A stretch of DNA of 64,000 bases from Nocardioides faecalis. GTDB taxonomy: Bacteria > Actinomycetota > Actinomycetes > Propionibacteriales > Nocardioidaceae. The stretch is taken from contig NZ_CP074406.1 of assembly GCF_018388425.1 (NCBI RefSeq), positions 2,294,001-2,358,000 of the forward strand. The letters run 5' to 3'. The notes beneath the pieces were generated by a model, which did not search any database, was not told the DNA's origin, and saw only the letters and a program-made list of their open reading frames with translations. Shown here in pieces: positions 55,729-63,969 of this stretch (within the stretch, counting starts at the first letter, position 1; the number at the start of each line of letters is the position of its first letter). The position numbers and the translations under genes were made by a program.

Positions 55729-58034
55729 GAGCCCCGGCGCTCGGCGTGGGCGCGACCCTCGGCATCCCGGCCCTCGCCGCGGCCACGACGTGGGTGACGC
55801 TGACCGCGTGGCGCGACTTCGTGGCACAGCCGTCCAGCTACCTGGACGGGCTCGCCGTCGTCGCGGTGGTCGTCGCCGGGCTGGGGACGTTGCTGCGCTG
55901 GCGCGGCGCGCCGCGCGCCGTGACGGTGCTGGCGCAGGCGGTGGCCGTGGCAGCACTGGTCTGCTACCAGGTCACCGGCTCCCCCGTCTTCGTCGGCGCC
56001 CCGGGCGCCGAGCTGTGGGGCTCGCTCGAGGTCGCGGTGGACAGCGCCCGGACCTTCGCGGCGCCGATCGGCCCCGGCGCGCCGCCGGTGTGGCCGCTGC
56101 TCCTGGTGAGCGGCGCCGGCTTCCTCCTCCTCGTCGACGTCGTGGCCGCCACCCTTCGCCGGGTGCCCGGAGCCGGTCTGGTCCTGCTCGCCGTCTACGC
56201 GGTGCCGAGCGGCCTGCTCGAGGACGGTCCCGGTGCCGCGCCGTTCGCGGTGGCGGCCCTGGGGTTCCTGCTGATGCTGCACCTGGACAGCCGCGAGGGC
56301 CTGCGGCGCTGGGGCCGCGGCGTGGGCCCCAGCGGCGACGACGTGCGCTGGGTGCGCACCAACCCGGTGCTGGACGCGGCCCGGGCAGGTGCGGGCCGGA
56401 TCGGGGTCGGCGCGACGGTGCTCGCCCTCGCCGTACCTGCGTTCATCCCGACCCTCGGCGTCGACCTGCTCGACCTCGGCAACCGCAGCGGGGACGGCGA
56501 CATCCGCATCCGCAAGCCCGTCGCCGACATGCGCCGCGACCTGGAGCGCGACGTGGACATCCCGATGCTCACCGTCGAGACCGACGACCCCTCCCCCTCC
56601 TACCTGCGCATCTCCGTGCTGCACCGGTTCACCGGCCAGGAGTGGAGCAGCGGGGACCGCGACGTCGCCCGGGAGGACAAGGCCGACGGGGAGCTGCCGG
56701 CCCCGGCCGGCATGACGACCGCCGTGCCGCGGCGCTCCTACGCCTACGAGGTGCGCGTCACCGAGGACTTCGACTCCACCTGGCTGCCCACCCAGTTCCC
56801 GGCCGCGGCGGTGACTGCGGAGGGCGACTGGCGCTTCGACCCCGACACCATGGACTTCCTGGCCGCCGACGACGGCGACACCCGGGATCTGACCTACCGG
56901 ATGATCGGCCTCGAGCCGCGCTACGGCACCGACGGGCGCTTCTTCCGCGACGCCGCCACGGGAGCGGTGCCCGACGACATGCTCGAGCTTCCCGACAGCC
57001 TCCCGGAGATGGTGCGCGCCCTGGCCCGCGAGGTGACCGACGAGGCGACCAACGACTACGAGCGGGCCCTGCTGCTGCAGCGCTGGTTCCGCCGCGACGG
57101 CGGCTTCGTCTACGACCTGCGCCGGGCGCCGGACGGCACGGGCAACAACACCTTGGAGGCCTTCCTGTCCGAGGACGGCCGGGTCGGCTACTGCGAGCAG
57201 TACGCCTCCGCGATGGCGGTGATGGCGCGGACGCTCGGCATCCCCGCCCGCGTCGCCGTCGGGTTCCTGGAGCCGGACCGGATCAGCCCGACGACCTGGG
57301 AGTACAGCAGCCACGACCTGCACGCCTGGCCCGAGCTGTACTTCGCCGGCGCCGGCTGGGTGCGCTTCGAGCCCACTCCGGCCGGGCGGGTCGACGCCGT
57401 GCCCGCCTACTCCCGCGTCGCTGTCGGCGGCGACGCGGACAGCGACGACCCCGCCGCCGGCCCGGGTGGCGCGCAGCCCAGCGAGAGCGCGCCCACGGCG
57501 GCGCCGAGCGTCACTCCCAGCACGGCCCCGCGGGAGGCGGCCTCGGGAGTTGACGACGGTCCTGCCGGTGCGTCCGGCCGCACGATCCTGGTCCTGCTCG
57601 CGGCCCTCGCGGGGGCGGTGATCGTCGCGGGAGCCTCGCTGGGGCCCCGGGCCCTGCGCCGACGCCAGCGGCAGCGCCGCCTCGACGACGGACCGGAGCA
57701 GGTGTGGGCGGAGCTGCGCGCCACCGCCGCCGACCTGCGTCTGGACTGGCCCGAGGGCCGCTCCCCCGCCGCCGTCGGGGAGGCGCTGGGCGCGCACCTC
57801 ACCGACCACGGGGGCGAGGACGCCACCTCCGCACTGGCCCGGATCGTGGCCGAGGTGGAGCGCGGTCGCTACGCCCGGCCGGGCTCGGTGTCCACCTTGG
57901 AGCGGACGACGCTGCGCGAGGACGCCGGGACGGTCACGGCCGCCCTGGAGGCATCCGCCGGCAAGGCAGCGCGGCGGCGCGCGACCTGGGCGCCGCTGTC
58001 AGTGTGGTCCGGCGGCCGCGAGCCGCGGCGGTAG
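55725..58034 (+). CDS. Transglutaminase-like membrane protein (TgpA type)
   Basis: A 769-aa protein: about six N-terminal membrane helices (up to about 240), an extracytoplasmic domain, then a transglutaminase core with the triad Cys in GYCEQYASAM, His in SSHDLHAWPELYF and the following Asp/Glu region. After it come a Pro/Ala/Ser linker, one more membrane helix (ILVLLAALAGAVIVAGASL) and a cytoplasmic DUF4129-type helical tail. The MoxR-DUF58-transglutaminase trio is widespread in actinobacteria; the substrate is unknown. GTG start overlapping the DUF58 stop. Confidence 0.92.
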   Translation: MRAPALGVGATLGIPALAAATTWVTLTAWRDFVAQPSSYLDGLAVVAVVVAGLGTLLRWRGAPRAVTVLAQAVAVAALVCYQVTGSPVFVGAPGAELWGSLEVAVDSARTFAAPIGPGAPPVWPLLLVSGAGFLLLVDVVAATLRRVPGAGLVLLAVYAVPSGLLEDGPGAAPFAVAALGFLLMLHLDSREGLRRWGRGVGPSGDDVRWVRTNPVLDAARAGAGRIGVGATVLALAVPAFIPTLGVDLLDLGNRSGDGDIRIRKPVADMRRDLERDVDIPMLTVETDDPSPSYLRISVLHRFTGQEWSSGDRDVAREDKADGELPAPAGMTTAVPRRSYAYEVRVTEDFDSTWLPTQFPAAAVTAEGDWRFDPDTMDFLAADDGDTRDLTYRMIGLEPRYGTDGRFFRDAATGAVPDDMLELPDSLPEMVRALAREVTDEATNDYERALLLQRWFRRDGGFVYDLRRAPDGTGNNTLEAFLSEDGRVGYCEQYASAMAVMARTLGIPARVAVGFLEPDRISPTTWEYSSHDLHAWPELYFAGAGWVRFEPTPAGRVDAVPAYSRVAVGGDADSDDPAAGPGGAQPSESAPTAAPSVTPSTAPREAASGVDDGPAGASGRTILVLLAALAGAVIVAGASLGPRALRRRQRQRRLDDGPEQVWAELRATAADLRLDWPEGRSPAAVGEALGAHLTDHGGEDATSALARIVAEVERGRYARPGSVSTLERTTLREDAGTVTAALEASAGKAARRRATWAPLSVWSGGREPRR

Positions 58035-58057
58035 GCCGGGGACCCGGTGGGCCGGGG

Positions 58058-58486
58058 TCAGAAGCCGCCGCGCTCGCGGCGGCGGCGCCAACGCGCCTGC
58101 AGGGTCTCCATGAACCGCGAGGAGCCACCGGAGCGGGAGGAGCCGCGGCGGCCGCGGCCGCCCTCGACGACGCCGAAGCCCGAGGGGTGGGCGGCGATGT
58201 GGGGATCACCCGCGTGGCGATGGCCGCTGATCGCGGTGAGCAGCATGGTGGCCGAGACCAGCATGATCACGAAGCCGCCGACGCCCACCGGCCAGTAGCC
58301 GCTGACCGCGCCCGCCATCATCACGCCGAGACCGACGACGAACACGCCGCCCGCCAGGATCGCCCGCCGGCGAGCCGCCTGCCGCAGGGAGGTGCCGCGC
58401 AACGTGGAGGCGAACTTGGGGTCCTCCTCGCTCAGCGCACGCTCCATCTGCTCGAGCAGTCGCAGCTCCTCTTCTGAGAGTGGCAC
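58058..58486 (-). CDS. DUF3040 membrane protein
   Basis: A 142-aa actinobacterial protein beginning MPLSEEELRLLEQMERALSEEDPKFAS, the DUF3040 signature, followed by two membrane helices (about 48-70 and 75-95) and a basic Gly/Arg/Ser-rich tail. The GTG at 58486 has GGAGGAAAC just upstream, which identifies it over two in-frame upstream starts. Function unknown; it is convergent with the transglutaminase gene, with 23 nt between the stops. Confidence 0.92.
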   Translation of the reverse strand: MPLSEEELRLLEQMERALSEEDPKFASTLRGTSLRQAARRRAILAGGVFVVGLGVMMAGAVSGYWPVGVGGFVIMLVSATMLLTAISGHRHAGDPHIAAHPSGFGVVEGGRGRRGSSRSGGSSRFMETLQARWRRRRERGGF

Positions 58487-58601
58487 CGTTTCCTCCGACA
58501 CGTGCGAGGCGAGTACGCCCATGGCTGACCTCAAGTGTAGGCAGGCTCGGTCAACGTGGGATAGGCCGTCCCCCGAAATAGTGCGATCGGGGTCACGCGA
58601 G

Positions 58602-59236
58602 CTATCCGGTGGGCCACCCCGGCGGCCGGTCCGGCTCTCCGGCGCCGGGCCGGAGCAGGCTGGCACGGGTGAGCGCGCGGCTGCCGAACCGAGCCGCTGC
58701 TCGGTCACCGGCGCGGTCGATGTCGAGCCATCCGGCCGTGGGCTCGGCCAGGCTGCGCGAGCGGGTGGTCGTGGTGAAGTCCGCCAGGCGCACCGTGACG
58801 GCGACGGTGCGTCGCAACCGACCGGCCGTCCGCGCCCTGCGGGTCACCCGGGCGACCAGGGCGAGCAGCTCGCGGTGCAGTGCGTCGCGGTCGCTCACGT
58901 CCGCGGCCAGCGTGTGCTGGGCACCCATGCTGCGCTCGGCCTCGCCCTCCCCCAACCCGAATACGCCCGCGCCGCCGGGACGGAGCCGGTCGCGGTCGGT
59001 GCCCCAGGCGAGGTCGTGCAGGTGCAGCCGGCGTCGGGTGGCCTCACCGACGCCGTACAACGCGCCGACGTCGAGGGGGTGGACCTCGGCGGGGACGCGG
59101 TCCGGCGGGATGGCCCGCACGCCGTCCGGCTTCGCCAGCCGGCTGGCCAGCTTGGCCACCGAGATCGACGGGCCAGGTAGTTCACGGAGAGCACCACGCC
59201 CCGGTGCCCGCCACCGACCACCACCGGCAGGGTCAG
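58602..59236 (-). pseudogene. dinB: Decayed DNA polymerase IV (dinB) remnant
   Basis: Recognisable pieces of DinB survive in order. The N-terminal LTLPVVVGGGHRGVVLS block (about 59190-59236) is in one frame. The ISVAKLASRLAKPDG segment (about 59168) is in another, followed by HPLDVGALYGVGEATRRRLH, the little-finger block RSMGAQHTLAADVSDRD, LADFTTTTRSRSLAEPT and the C-terminal AARFG..ASLL. The catalytic palm with its acidic residues is deleted at a frame-changing junction, and the helix-hairpin-helix and part of the little finger have further deletions. About 210 codons remain of roughly 400. It cannot encode a polymerase. Confidence 0.82.
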
Positions 59237-59244
59237 GGGCTAGG

Positions 59245-59958
59245 TCAGGGGCGGGTGGCGAGGACGTGCAGCTGCGTGGCGAGCGGGAAGTACTCCGGGC
59301 GCTGCGCGACGGCGCGCTCCAGCTCGACGAGCGACCCGGCCGCGCCGGGCTCGAGGTCGACGAGCGCAGCCGGCACCAGGTCGCCGAACACGCGCACGCC
59401 GTACGTCGCCTGCGGCTCGAAGCCCGCCGCCACGAGCAGCCGGGCGACCTCCTCGGCGGTGAACCGGCGCCCGGTGCGGGCGTCGAGCGGCTCAGCGTCG
59501 TCGAGCAGGTCGCGGGCCTGGACGAAGTGGCCGGCCATGGCCCGCGCGAGCACCGCGGCGTGGCGCTGTCCCACGACGAGGCTGAGCAGTCCGCCGGGGC
59601 GCAGGACCTCGCGGACCCGGGCGAGCGCCTGCCCGGGATCGACCACCTCCAGCACGCCGTGGCACACCACAACATCCGCGCTGCCCGCACCGACGACCTC
59701 GACGAGGTCGGTGACGTCGCCCTGCAGGCCGACCACCTGCTGCCTCGCCTCCTCGGCACGGCGGCGCAGCGAGGCCAGGGCGTCGGGGCTGGGGTCGACG
59801 ACGCGGACCCGGTGACCGGCGCCGGCCAGCCGGACGGCGAGGCCGCCGGTGCCGCCGCCGAGGTCGACCACGTCGCGGGGCCCCTCGCCCAGCGCTGCGG
59901 TGAGCGTGTCCCAGACGACCGCGGTCCGTACCGAACCGCGCTGCTCGCGAGAAGCCAT
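59245..59958 (-). CDS. Class I SAM-dependent methyltransferase
   Basis: A 237-aa methyltransferase with the Rossmann SAM motif VVDLGGGTGGLAVRLAG, the acidic loop in VVDPSPDAL, the GDVTDLVEVV motif and a DVVVCHGVLEVVDPGQAL post-motif segment, followed by a C-terminal domain typical of the Methyltransf_11/25 group. The target is unknown. I start at the ATG at 59958. It lies between the HEPN gene and the dinB remnant. Confidence 0.9.
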   Translation of the reverse strand: MASREQRGSVRTAVVWDTLTAALGEGPRDVVDLGGGTGGLAVRLAGAGHRVRVVDPSPDALASLRRRAEEARQQVVGLQGDVTDLVEVVGAGSADVVVCHGVLEVVDPGQALARVREVLRPGGLLSLVVGQRHAAVLARAMAGHFVQARDLLDDAEPLDARTGRRFTAEEVARLLVAAGFEPQATYGVRVFGDLVPAALVDLEPGAAGSLVELERAVAQRPEYFPLATQLHVLATRP

Positions 59959-60044
59959 GCCCGGAACACTAGAACATCGACCTGCGAGGTCCGCACGGCC
60001 GCCAGCCCGCACCCAGCCCACACCCGGCCGCGCCCAGCCTGGAC

Positions 60045-60503
60045 TCAGACCGCGGCCAGGCCGAGGAGCTGGTCGCCGAGGGCGGCGTGCGGGGTCAGCC
60101 CCAGCGACTGCTCGACGACGGCCAGGAACCGGTCGGCGTCACGGACCAGGTCGTCGGCCTCCCGCTCGGTCACCGCTCGCGAGGAGCCCGACTCCGCGGC
60201 GGCGCGCTTGGCGGCGCCCGCAGCGAAGAAGGTCGCCCACTCCGCGAGCTGCGGGGCCACCTCGGCGAGCAGCACCCAGGCGTTGCGCTGAGGGCGGCGG
60301 CGCGGGGCCACGGGCCGGGCGCGCGCCGACAGCAACGCGGCGGCGGCGCGCAGGGCCGCGACGTGGGCGCAGGAGTACCGCGTGGCGGCATCCGGCGCCG
60401 CGACAGCCTCGCTCAGCGACTCGGCCGAGCGGAGCAGGTAGCTGTGGGTGGTCGCCGGCAGCGTGTGCGGGCCACACGGGCGGGGTGCGGTCGGCTCGGG
60501 CAC
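60045..60503 (-). CDS. SAV_6107-type HEPN domain protein
   Basis: A 152-aa helical protein matching the actinobacterial SAV_6107 HEPN family: HSYLLRSAESLSEAV, TRYSCAHVAALRAAAALLSARARP, NAWVLLAEVAPQLAEWATFFAAGAAKRAA and DADRFLAVVEQSLGL. R42-YSCA-H47 fits the R-x4-H motif of HEPN ribonucleases. The GTG at 60503 has GGAGGAG just upstream. The promoter carries a perfect SOS box. In actinobacteria this gene is commonly near dinB; here only a remnant of dinB remains. A ribonuclease role under DNA damage is inference. Confidence 0.88.
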   Translation of the reverse strand: MPEPTAPRPCGPHTLPATTHSYLLRSAESLSEAVAAPDAATRYSCAHVAALRAAAALLSARARPVAPRRRPQRNAWVLLAEVAPQLAEWATFFAAGAAKRAAAESGSSRAVTEREADDLVRDADRFLAVVEQSLGLTPHAALGDQLLGLAAV

Positions 60504-60513
60504 GGGCTCCTCC

Positions 60514-60555
60514 TTCGACGGTGATCGAACATCTGTTCGAACACCGTCGAACCTA
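60514..60555 (-). promoter_or_regulatory. Perfect SOS box in a 38-bp palindrome, with -10 element
   Basis: TCGAACATCTGTTCGA (60525-60540) is an exact TCGAAC-N4-GTTCGA SOS box. It is the centre of a longer inverted repeat (60514-60551) in which 17 of 19 half-site positions pair. On minus, TAGGTT (60550-60555) is a -10 placing the start near 60543, so LexA would sit over the start and early transcribed region, 22 nt before the HEPN start codon. Confidence 0.85.
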
Positions 60556-60575
60556 CACCGCCCCTCCGACAGCAC

Positions 60576-61091
60576 TCAAGCGTCGCGGGAGCCCTTTCCC
60601 GCGCCCGCGCGCTCGACGGCGCCCTGGGCGCCGGGCGGCGTCTGCTCCGTGTCGCCGCGCACGGCGGCCGCGTCACGCAGGAAGCGGTGGGTCTGCGGGT
60701 GCAGCAGGAACACCAGGGTGACCGCGCTCAGCACCGCACCGGCGATGGCCGAGGCGTCGACCAGCGCGGGCGGGTCGGTGCGCACGGTCGCCACGCAGAT
60801 CACGAAGATGCCGACCGCGATCGCCGCCAGCGCGTAGCGCGCCCAGTCGTGGCCGCTGCGCAGCAGCATGATGCAGGTGGCGGCGAGCACGGCGGTGCAG
60901 GCGTAGAGCACCAGGATCACCGGCACGAACTCGACCGGCTGGACCGTGCTGTCCCCGACCTGCATCGGGGACCAGACAGCGCCGAGGTCGTCGCGACGCA
61001 CGACCACCATCAGGCAGACGAGCGCGCCGGCGACCATCTGCAGCCACAACAGCCAGCAGGCGAGCTCGACGGCCGGTGGTCTCTTGGTCAT
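60576..61091 (-). CDS. Four-helix membrane protein of unknown function
   Basis: A 171-aa protein with four membrane helices (about 10-32, 52-75, 80-100 and 110-130 by hydrophobicity) and a basic/acidic C-terminal tail. A good GGAGG ribosome site precedes the ATG at 61091. I do not recognise a family. It is divergent from the YbaK gene. Confidence 0.75.
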   Translation of the reverse strand: MTKRPPAVELACWLLWLQMVAGALVCLMVVVRRDDLGAVWSPMQVGDSTVQPVEFVPVILVLYACTAVLAATCIMLLRSGHDWARYALAAIAVGIFVICVATVRTDPPALVDASAIAGAVLSAVTLVFLLHPQTHRFLRDAAAVRGDTEQTPPGAQGAVERAGAGKGSRDA

Positions 61092-61136
61092 CGTTCCTCC
61101 TGCATCCGCGACTGCATCGACGGGCGCGCCGATCGC

Positions 61137-61142
61137 TATGGT
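61137..61142 (+). promoter_or_regulatory. -10 element for leaderless YbaK gene
   Basis: TATGGT lies exactly 7 nt before the ATG at 61150. An ATG at 61138 falls inside this element, so the later ATG is the likely start. No ribosome site is present. Confidence 0.5.
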
Positions 61143-61149
61143 CTCCTCC

Positions 61150-61623
61150 ATGTCGGCCGACCATCCCTCCGTCGTCAGGTTCCGCGCCGCCCATCGCGAG
61201 CGTGGCGGGACCGGCGAGATCGTCATTCTGCCCGACAGCGTCCACACCGCCGCACTCGCCGCCGAGGCCCTGGGGTGCGAGGTCGGCGCGATCGCCAACA
61301 GCCTGCTCTTCGACGCCGGCGGATCCCCGGTGCTGATCCTCACCTCGGGGGCGCACCGGGTCGACACCGCGCTGGTCAGCGAGCGCACCGGCGGAGTACC
61401 GCTCAAGCGCGCGAAGCCCGAGCTCGTCAAGGAGCACACCTCGCAGGTGATCGGGGGCGTCTCCCCCATCGGCCACCCGGCTCCGATCCGGACCTACATC
61501 GACTCCTGGCTGCGCAGGCACGAGGTCGTGTGGGCGGCGGCCGGGCACCCGGCCGCGGTGTTCTCGACGACGTACGACGAGCTGCTCGCGATGACCGGCG
61601 CCACCCCGATCGACGTCGAGTAG
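61150..61623 (+). CDS. YbaK/aminoacyl-tRNA editing protein, second copy
   Basis: A 157-aa member of the YbaK/ProX-deacylase superfamily: EVGAIANSLLFDAGGSPVLILTSGAHRVD and the conserved GGVSPIGHPAPIRTYID loop. It is closer to the editing proteins of the prolyl-tRNA type than to the copy at 25.9 kb. Substrate uncertain. The likely start is ATG 61150 (leaderless). It is followed 26 nt later by an oxidoreductase gene on the same strand. Confidence 0.88.
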   Translation: MSADHPSVVRFRAAHRERGGTGEIVILPDSVHTAALAAEALGCEVGAIANSLLFDAGGSPVLILTSGAHRVDTALVSERTGGVPLKRAKPELVKEHTSQVIGGVSPIGHPAPIRTYIDSWLRRHEVVWAAAGHPAAVFSTTYDELLAMTGATPIDVE

Positions 61624-61649
61624 ACGAGCACAGGAAGCGGAGCGAGCAG

Positions 61650-62972
61650 ATGGTGCGGGTGATCGTGGTCGGCGGCGGCCTCGGCGGCATGGCCGCCGCG
61701 GCCCGGCTCGCCAAGCAGGGGCACGAGGTGGCGCTGCTCGAGGCCGGCGGCCGCCTCGGCGGCGCCCTCGCCCCGGTGCATCAGGACGGCTACACCTGGG
61801 ACGCGGGCCCGACCAGCACCCTGCTCCCGGCCGCGCTGCGCGACCTGTTCCGCAAGACGGGACGGCCGCTGGAGGCCGAGCTGCGCGGCGAGCTGGAGCC
61901 GCTGGAGGTGCTGCGCGAGCACCGCTTCGCCGACCGCACCTCCGTGCGGCTGACCGGCGGGTCGCGTGCCGCACAGATGGCGGCGATGGAGGAGCTCGGG
62001 CCGGGCCTGGGCCGCCGCTGGGCCGAGCACGTCGACAGCTACGGCGAGACGTGGGACCTGCTGCGCCGGCACTACGTCGAGGCCCCCTGGGACCCGCGCG
62101 CCAAGGTGAGCACGTCGAAGGAGCTCGACGCACTCCTCGGCTCGCGCGAGACGCTGCACAAGCGGCTGCGCCGGGACTTCCGCGACGAGCGGCTCGCCCT
62201 GGTCGCCGGCCACCCGGCAGTGGCCGAGGGCCACGACCTGCGCAACGTGCCGTCCTGGGTGGGTGTGCGCGCCTACCTCGAGCAGACCTTCGGCGGGTGG
62301 CAGCTGCCGGGCGGCATGGCCCGGCTGGCCGACCTGCTCACCGCGCGCCTGGCCACGCGCAAGGTGAGCGTGCGCACCTCGACCCCGGTGACCGACCTCG
62401 TGGTGCGCGGGGGCCGGGTGGTCGCCGTACGCACCCCGGAGGGAGACGCGGACGCCGACGCCGTCGTGGTGGCCGTCGACCCCCGGCGGATCCCGGTCCT
62501 GGCCCCGCACGTCGCGCGCACGATGCCGGCGCTCCCGCCGGTGATCACCCACCTCGGCCTGAGCGGCGACGTACCGGCACTGACCCACGAGGTGGTGCTG
62601 CACGCCGAGCCGCTGATCGTGGTGCGCCCCGGCGGCTCCGCACCCGAGGGCGGCACGGCGTGGACGCTGCACGGGCGCGGCAAGCTCGCCGAGGACATCG
62701 TCGACGCACTCGCCCGGCACCGCATCGACGTGCGGGAGAACATCGTGACCCGCGTCGACCTCTCGCCCCGGCAGGCCGTGGAGCAGTGGCACGGCTCGCC
62801 GATGGGGGTGCTGTGGCAGGGCCGCGGCACGGTACGCCGCCGGCTGGGCCCGCACACGCCGATCGCGGGCGTCTACGTCGCCGGCGCGCACGGCGCGCCC
62901 GGCGCGGGGGTGCCGTTCGTGACGCAGTCCGCCGCGCTCGTCGCCCAGCTCATCGGCACCGCGGCCCGCTGA
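61650..62972 (+). CDS. FAD-dependent phytoene-desaturase-like oxidoreductase
   Basis: A 440-aa flavoprotein of the amine-oxidase/CrtI superfamily. The N-terminus has the dinucleotide motif VIVVGGGLGGMAAAARLAKQGHEVALLEAGGRLGG, then GYTWDAGPTS, a central substrate domain with GGWQLPGGMARLADLL, and a C-terminal IAGVYVAGAHGAPGAGVP flavin-binding segment. These match CrtI-type or related isoprenoid oxidoreductases; the actual substrate is unknown. Starts at ATG 61650. Confidence 0.88.
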   Translation: MVRVIVVGGGLGGMAAAARLAKQGHEVALLEAGGRLGGALAPVHQDGYTWDAGPTSTLLPAALRDLFRKTGRPLEAELRGELEPLEVLREHRFADRTSVRLTGGSRAAQMAAMEELGPGLGRRWAEHVDSYGETWDLLRRHYVEAPWDPRAKVSTSKELDALLGSRETLHKRLRRDFRDERLALVAGHPAVAEGHDLRNVPSWVGVRAYLEQTFGGWQLPGGMARLADLLTARLATRKVSVRTSTPVTDLVVRGGRVVAVRTPEGDADADAVVVAVDPRRIPVLAPHVARTMPALPPVITHLGLSGDVPALTHEVVLHAEPLIVVRPGGSAPEGGTAWTLHGRGKLAEDIVDALARHRIDVRENIVTRVDLSPRQAVEQWHGSPMGVLWQGRGTVRRRLGPHTPIAGVYVAGAHGAPGAGVPFVTQSAALVAQLIGTAAR

Positions 62973-63003
62973 CCGGTAGCCCGGGCGCATGGGTGTCCGG
63001 AGC

Positions 63004-63894
63004 TCAGACGGCGATCTGCAACGCCTCGAAGATCTCCAGCGTCGCCTTGGAGCGGTTCAGCGTGTAGAAGTGCAGGCCCGGCGCACCACCTGCGAGCAGC
63101 TCGTGGCACAGCTCGGCAGCGATCTTGATGCCCTCGGCGCGCACCGCGACCGGGTCGCCGTCGAAGGCGCTGATCCGGGCGACCACGTCGGCCGGCACGC
63201 TGGTGCCGATCAGCTCGCCCTGTCGGCGGATCGCGTTGAGGTTCAGGATCGGCATGATGCCCGGCAGGATCGGGATGTCGCAGCCGCGCGCCCGGACCCG
63301 CTCCACCAGGCCGAAGTAGTCCTCGGCACGGTAGAACATCTGGGTCACCGCGAACTCGGCGCCCGCCTCGGCCTTCGCGACCAGCACGTCGGCGTCGTCG
63401 TCCAGCGAGGCCGCCGACGGGTGGCCCTCGGGGAAGGCGGCCACGCCCACCCGGAAGTCGCCACGGGAGCGGACCAGGTCGACCAGCTCCACGGCGTAGT
63501 TCAGGCCGCCCTCGGTCGGCGACCACTCGGCGCGGGGTCCCTCCTGCGGGTCGCCGCGCAGCGCCATGACGTGGCGCACCCCCTCGGCGGCGTAGGCATC
63601 GAGGATGCCCTCGAGCTCCGCGCGGGTGTGACCGACGCAGGTCAGGTGCGCCATCGGGACCAGCGTGGTCTCGCGCGCGATGCGCCCGGTGATCGCGACC
63701 GTCTTGTCGCGGGTGGTGCCGCCGGCGCCGTACGTCACGGAGACGAACGAGGGCCGGTACGGCTCGAGCGCGCGGATCGCTCGCCACAGCTGCTCCTCGC
63801 CCGCGTCGTCCTTGGGCGGGAAGAACTCGAACGAGAAGGACCGCTCTCCCCCGCGGAGGATCTCGCCCAGGGAGCGCCCAGAACCGGTAGTCAT
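63004..63894 (-). CDS. metF: Methylenetetrahydrofolate reductase
   Basis: Reduces 5,10-methylene-THF to 5-methyl-THF for methionine synthesis, with FAD. The 296-aa protein begins GEILRGGERSFSFEFFPPKD and has the SVTYGAGGTTRDKT, AHLTCVGH, LRGDPQEGP and QMFYRAEDYF motifs. The ATG at 63894 was chosen because a TAGACT lies 7 nt upstream (63902-63907), giving a leaderless message; an upstream in-frame start would extend over the promoter. Confidence 0.96.
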   Translation of the reverse strand: MTTGSGRSLGEILRGGERSFSFEFFPPKDDAGEEQLWRAIRALEPYRPSFVSVTYGAGGTTRDKTVAITGRIARETTLVPMAHLTCVGHTRAELEGILDAYAAEGVRHVMALRGDPQEGPRAEWSPTEGGLNYAVELVDLVRSRGDFRVGVAAFPEGHPSAASLDDDADVLVAKAEAGAEFAVTQMFYRAEDYFGLVERVRARGCDIPILPGIMPILNLNAIRRQGELIGTSVPADVVARISAFDGDPVAVRAEGIKIAAELCHELLAGGAPGLHFYTLNRSKATLEIFEALQIAV

Positions 63895-63901
63895 GGCGCG
63901 G

Positions 63902-63907
63902 AGTCTA
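63902..63907 (-). promoter_or_regulatory. -10 element for leaderless metF
   Basis: TAGACT on minus, exactly 7 nt before the metF ATG, with no ribosome site between. It is divergent from the next gene's element at 63958-63963. Confidence 0.55.
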
Positions 63908-63957
63908 GGCGCGGTCACTGGAACAGGGGGGATCGTCCCGCTCGCCGCGCACCTCAC

Positions 63958-63963
63958 TAGGCT
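63958..63963 (+). promoter_or_regulatory. -10 element for leaderless gene at the window end
   Basis: TAGGCT on plus, 6 nt before a GTG at 63970. With metF it forms a divergent pair of leaderless promoters. Confidence 0.45.
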
Positions 63964-63969
63964 CTCAGC

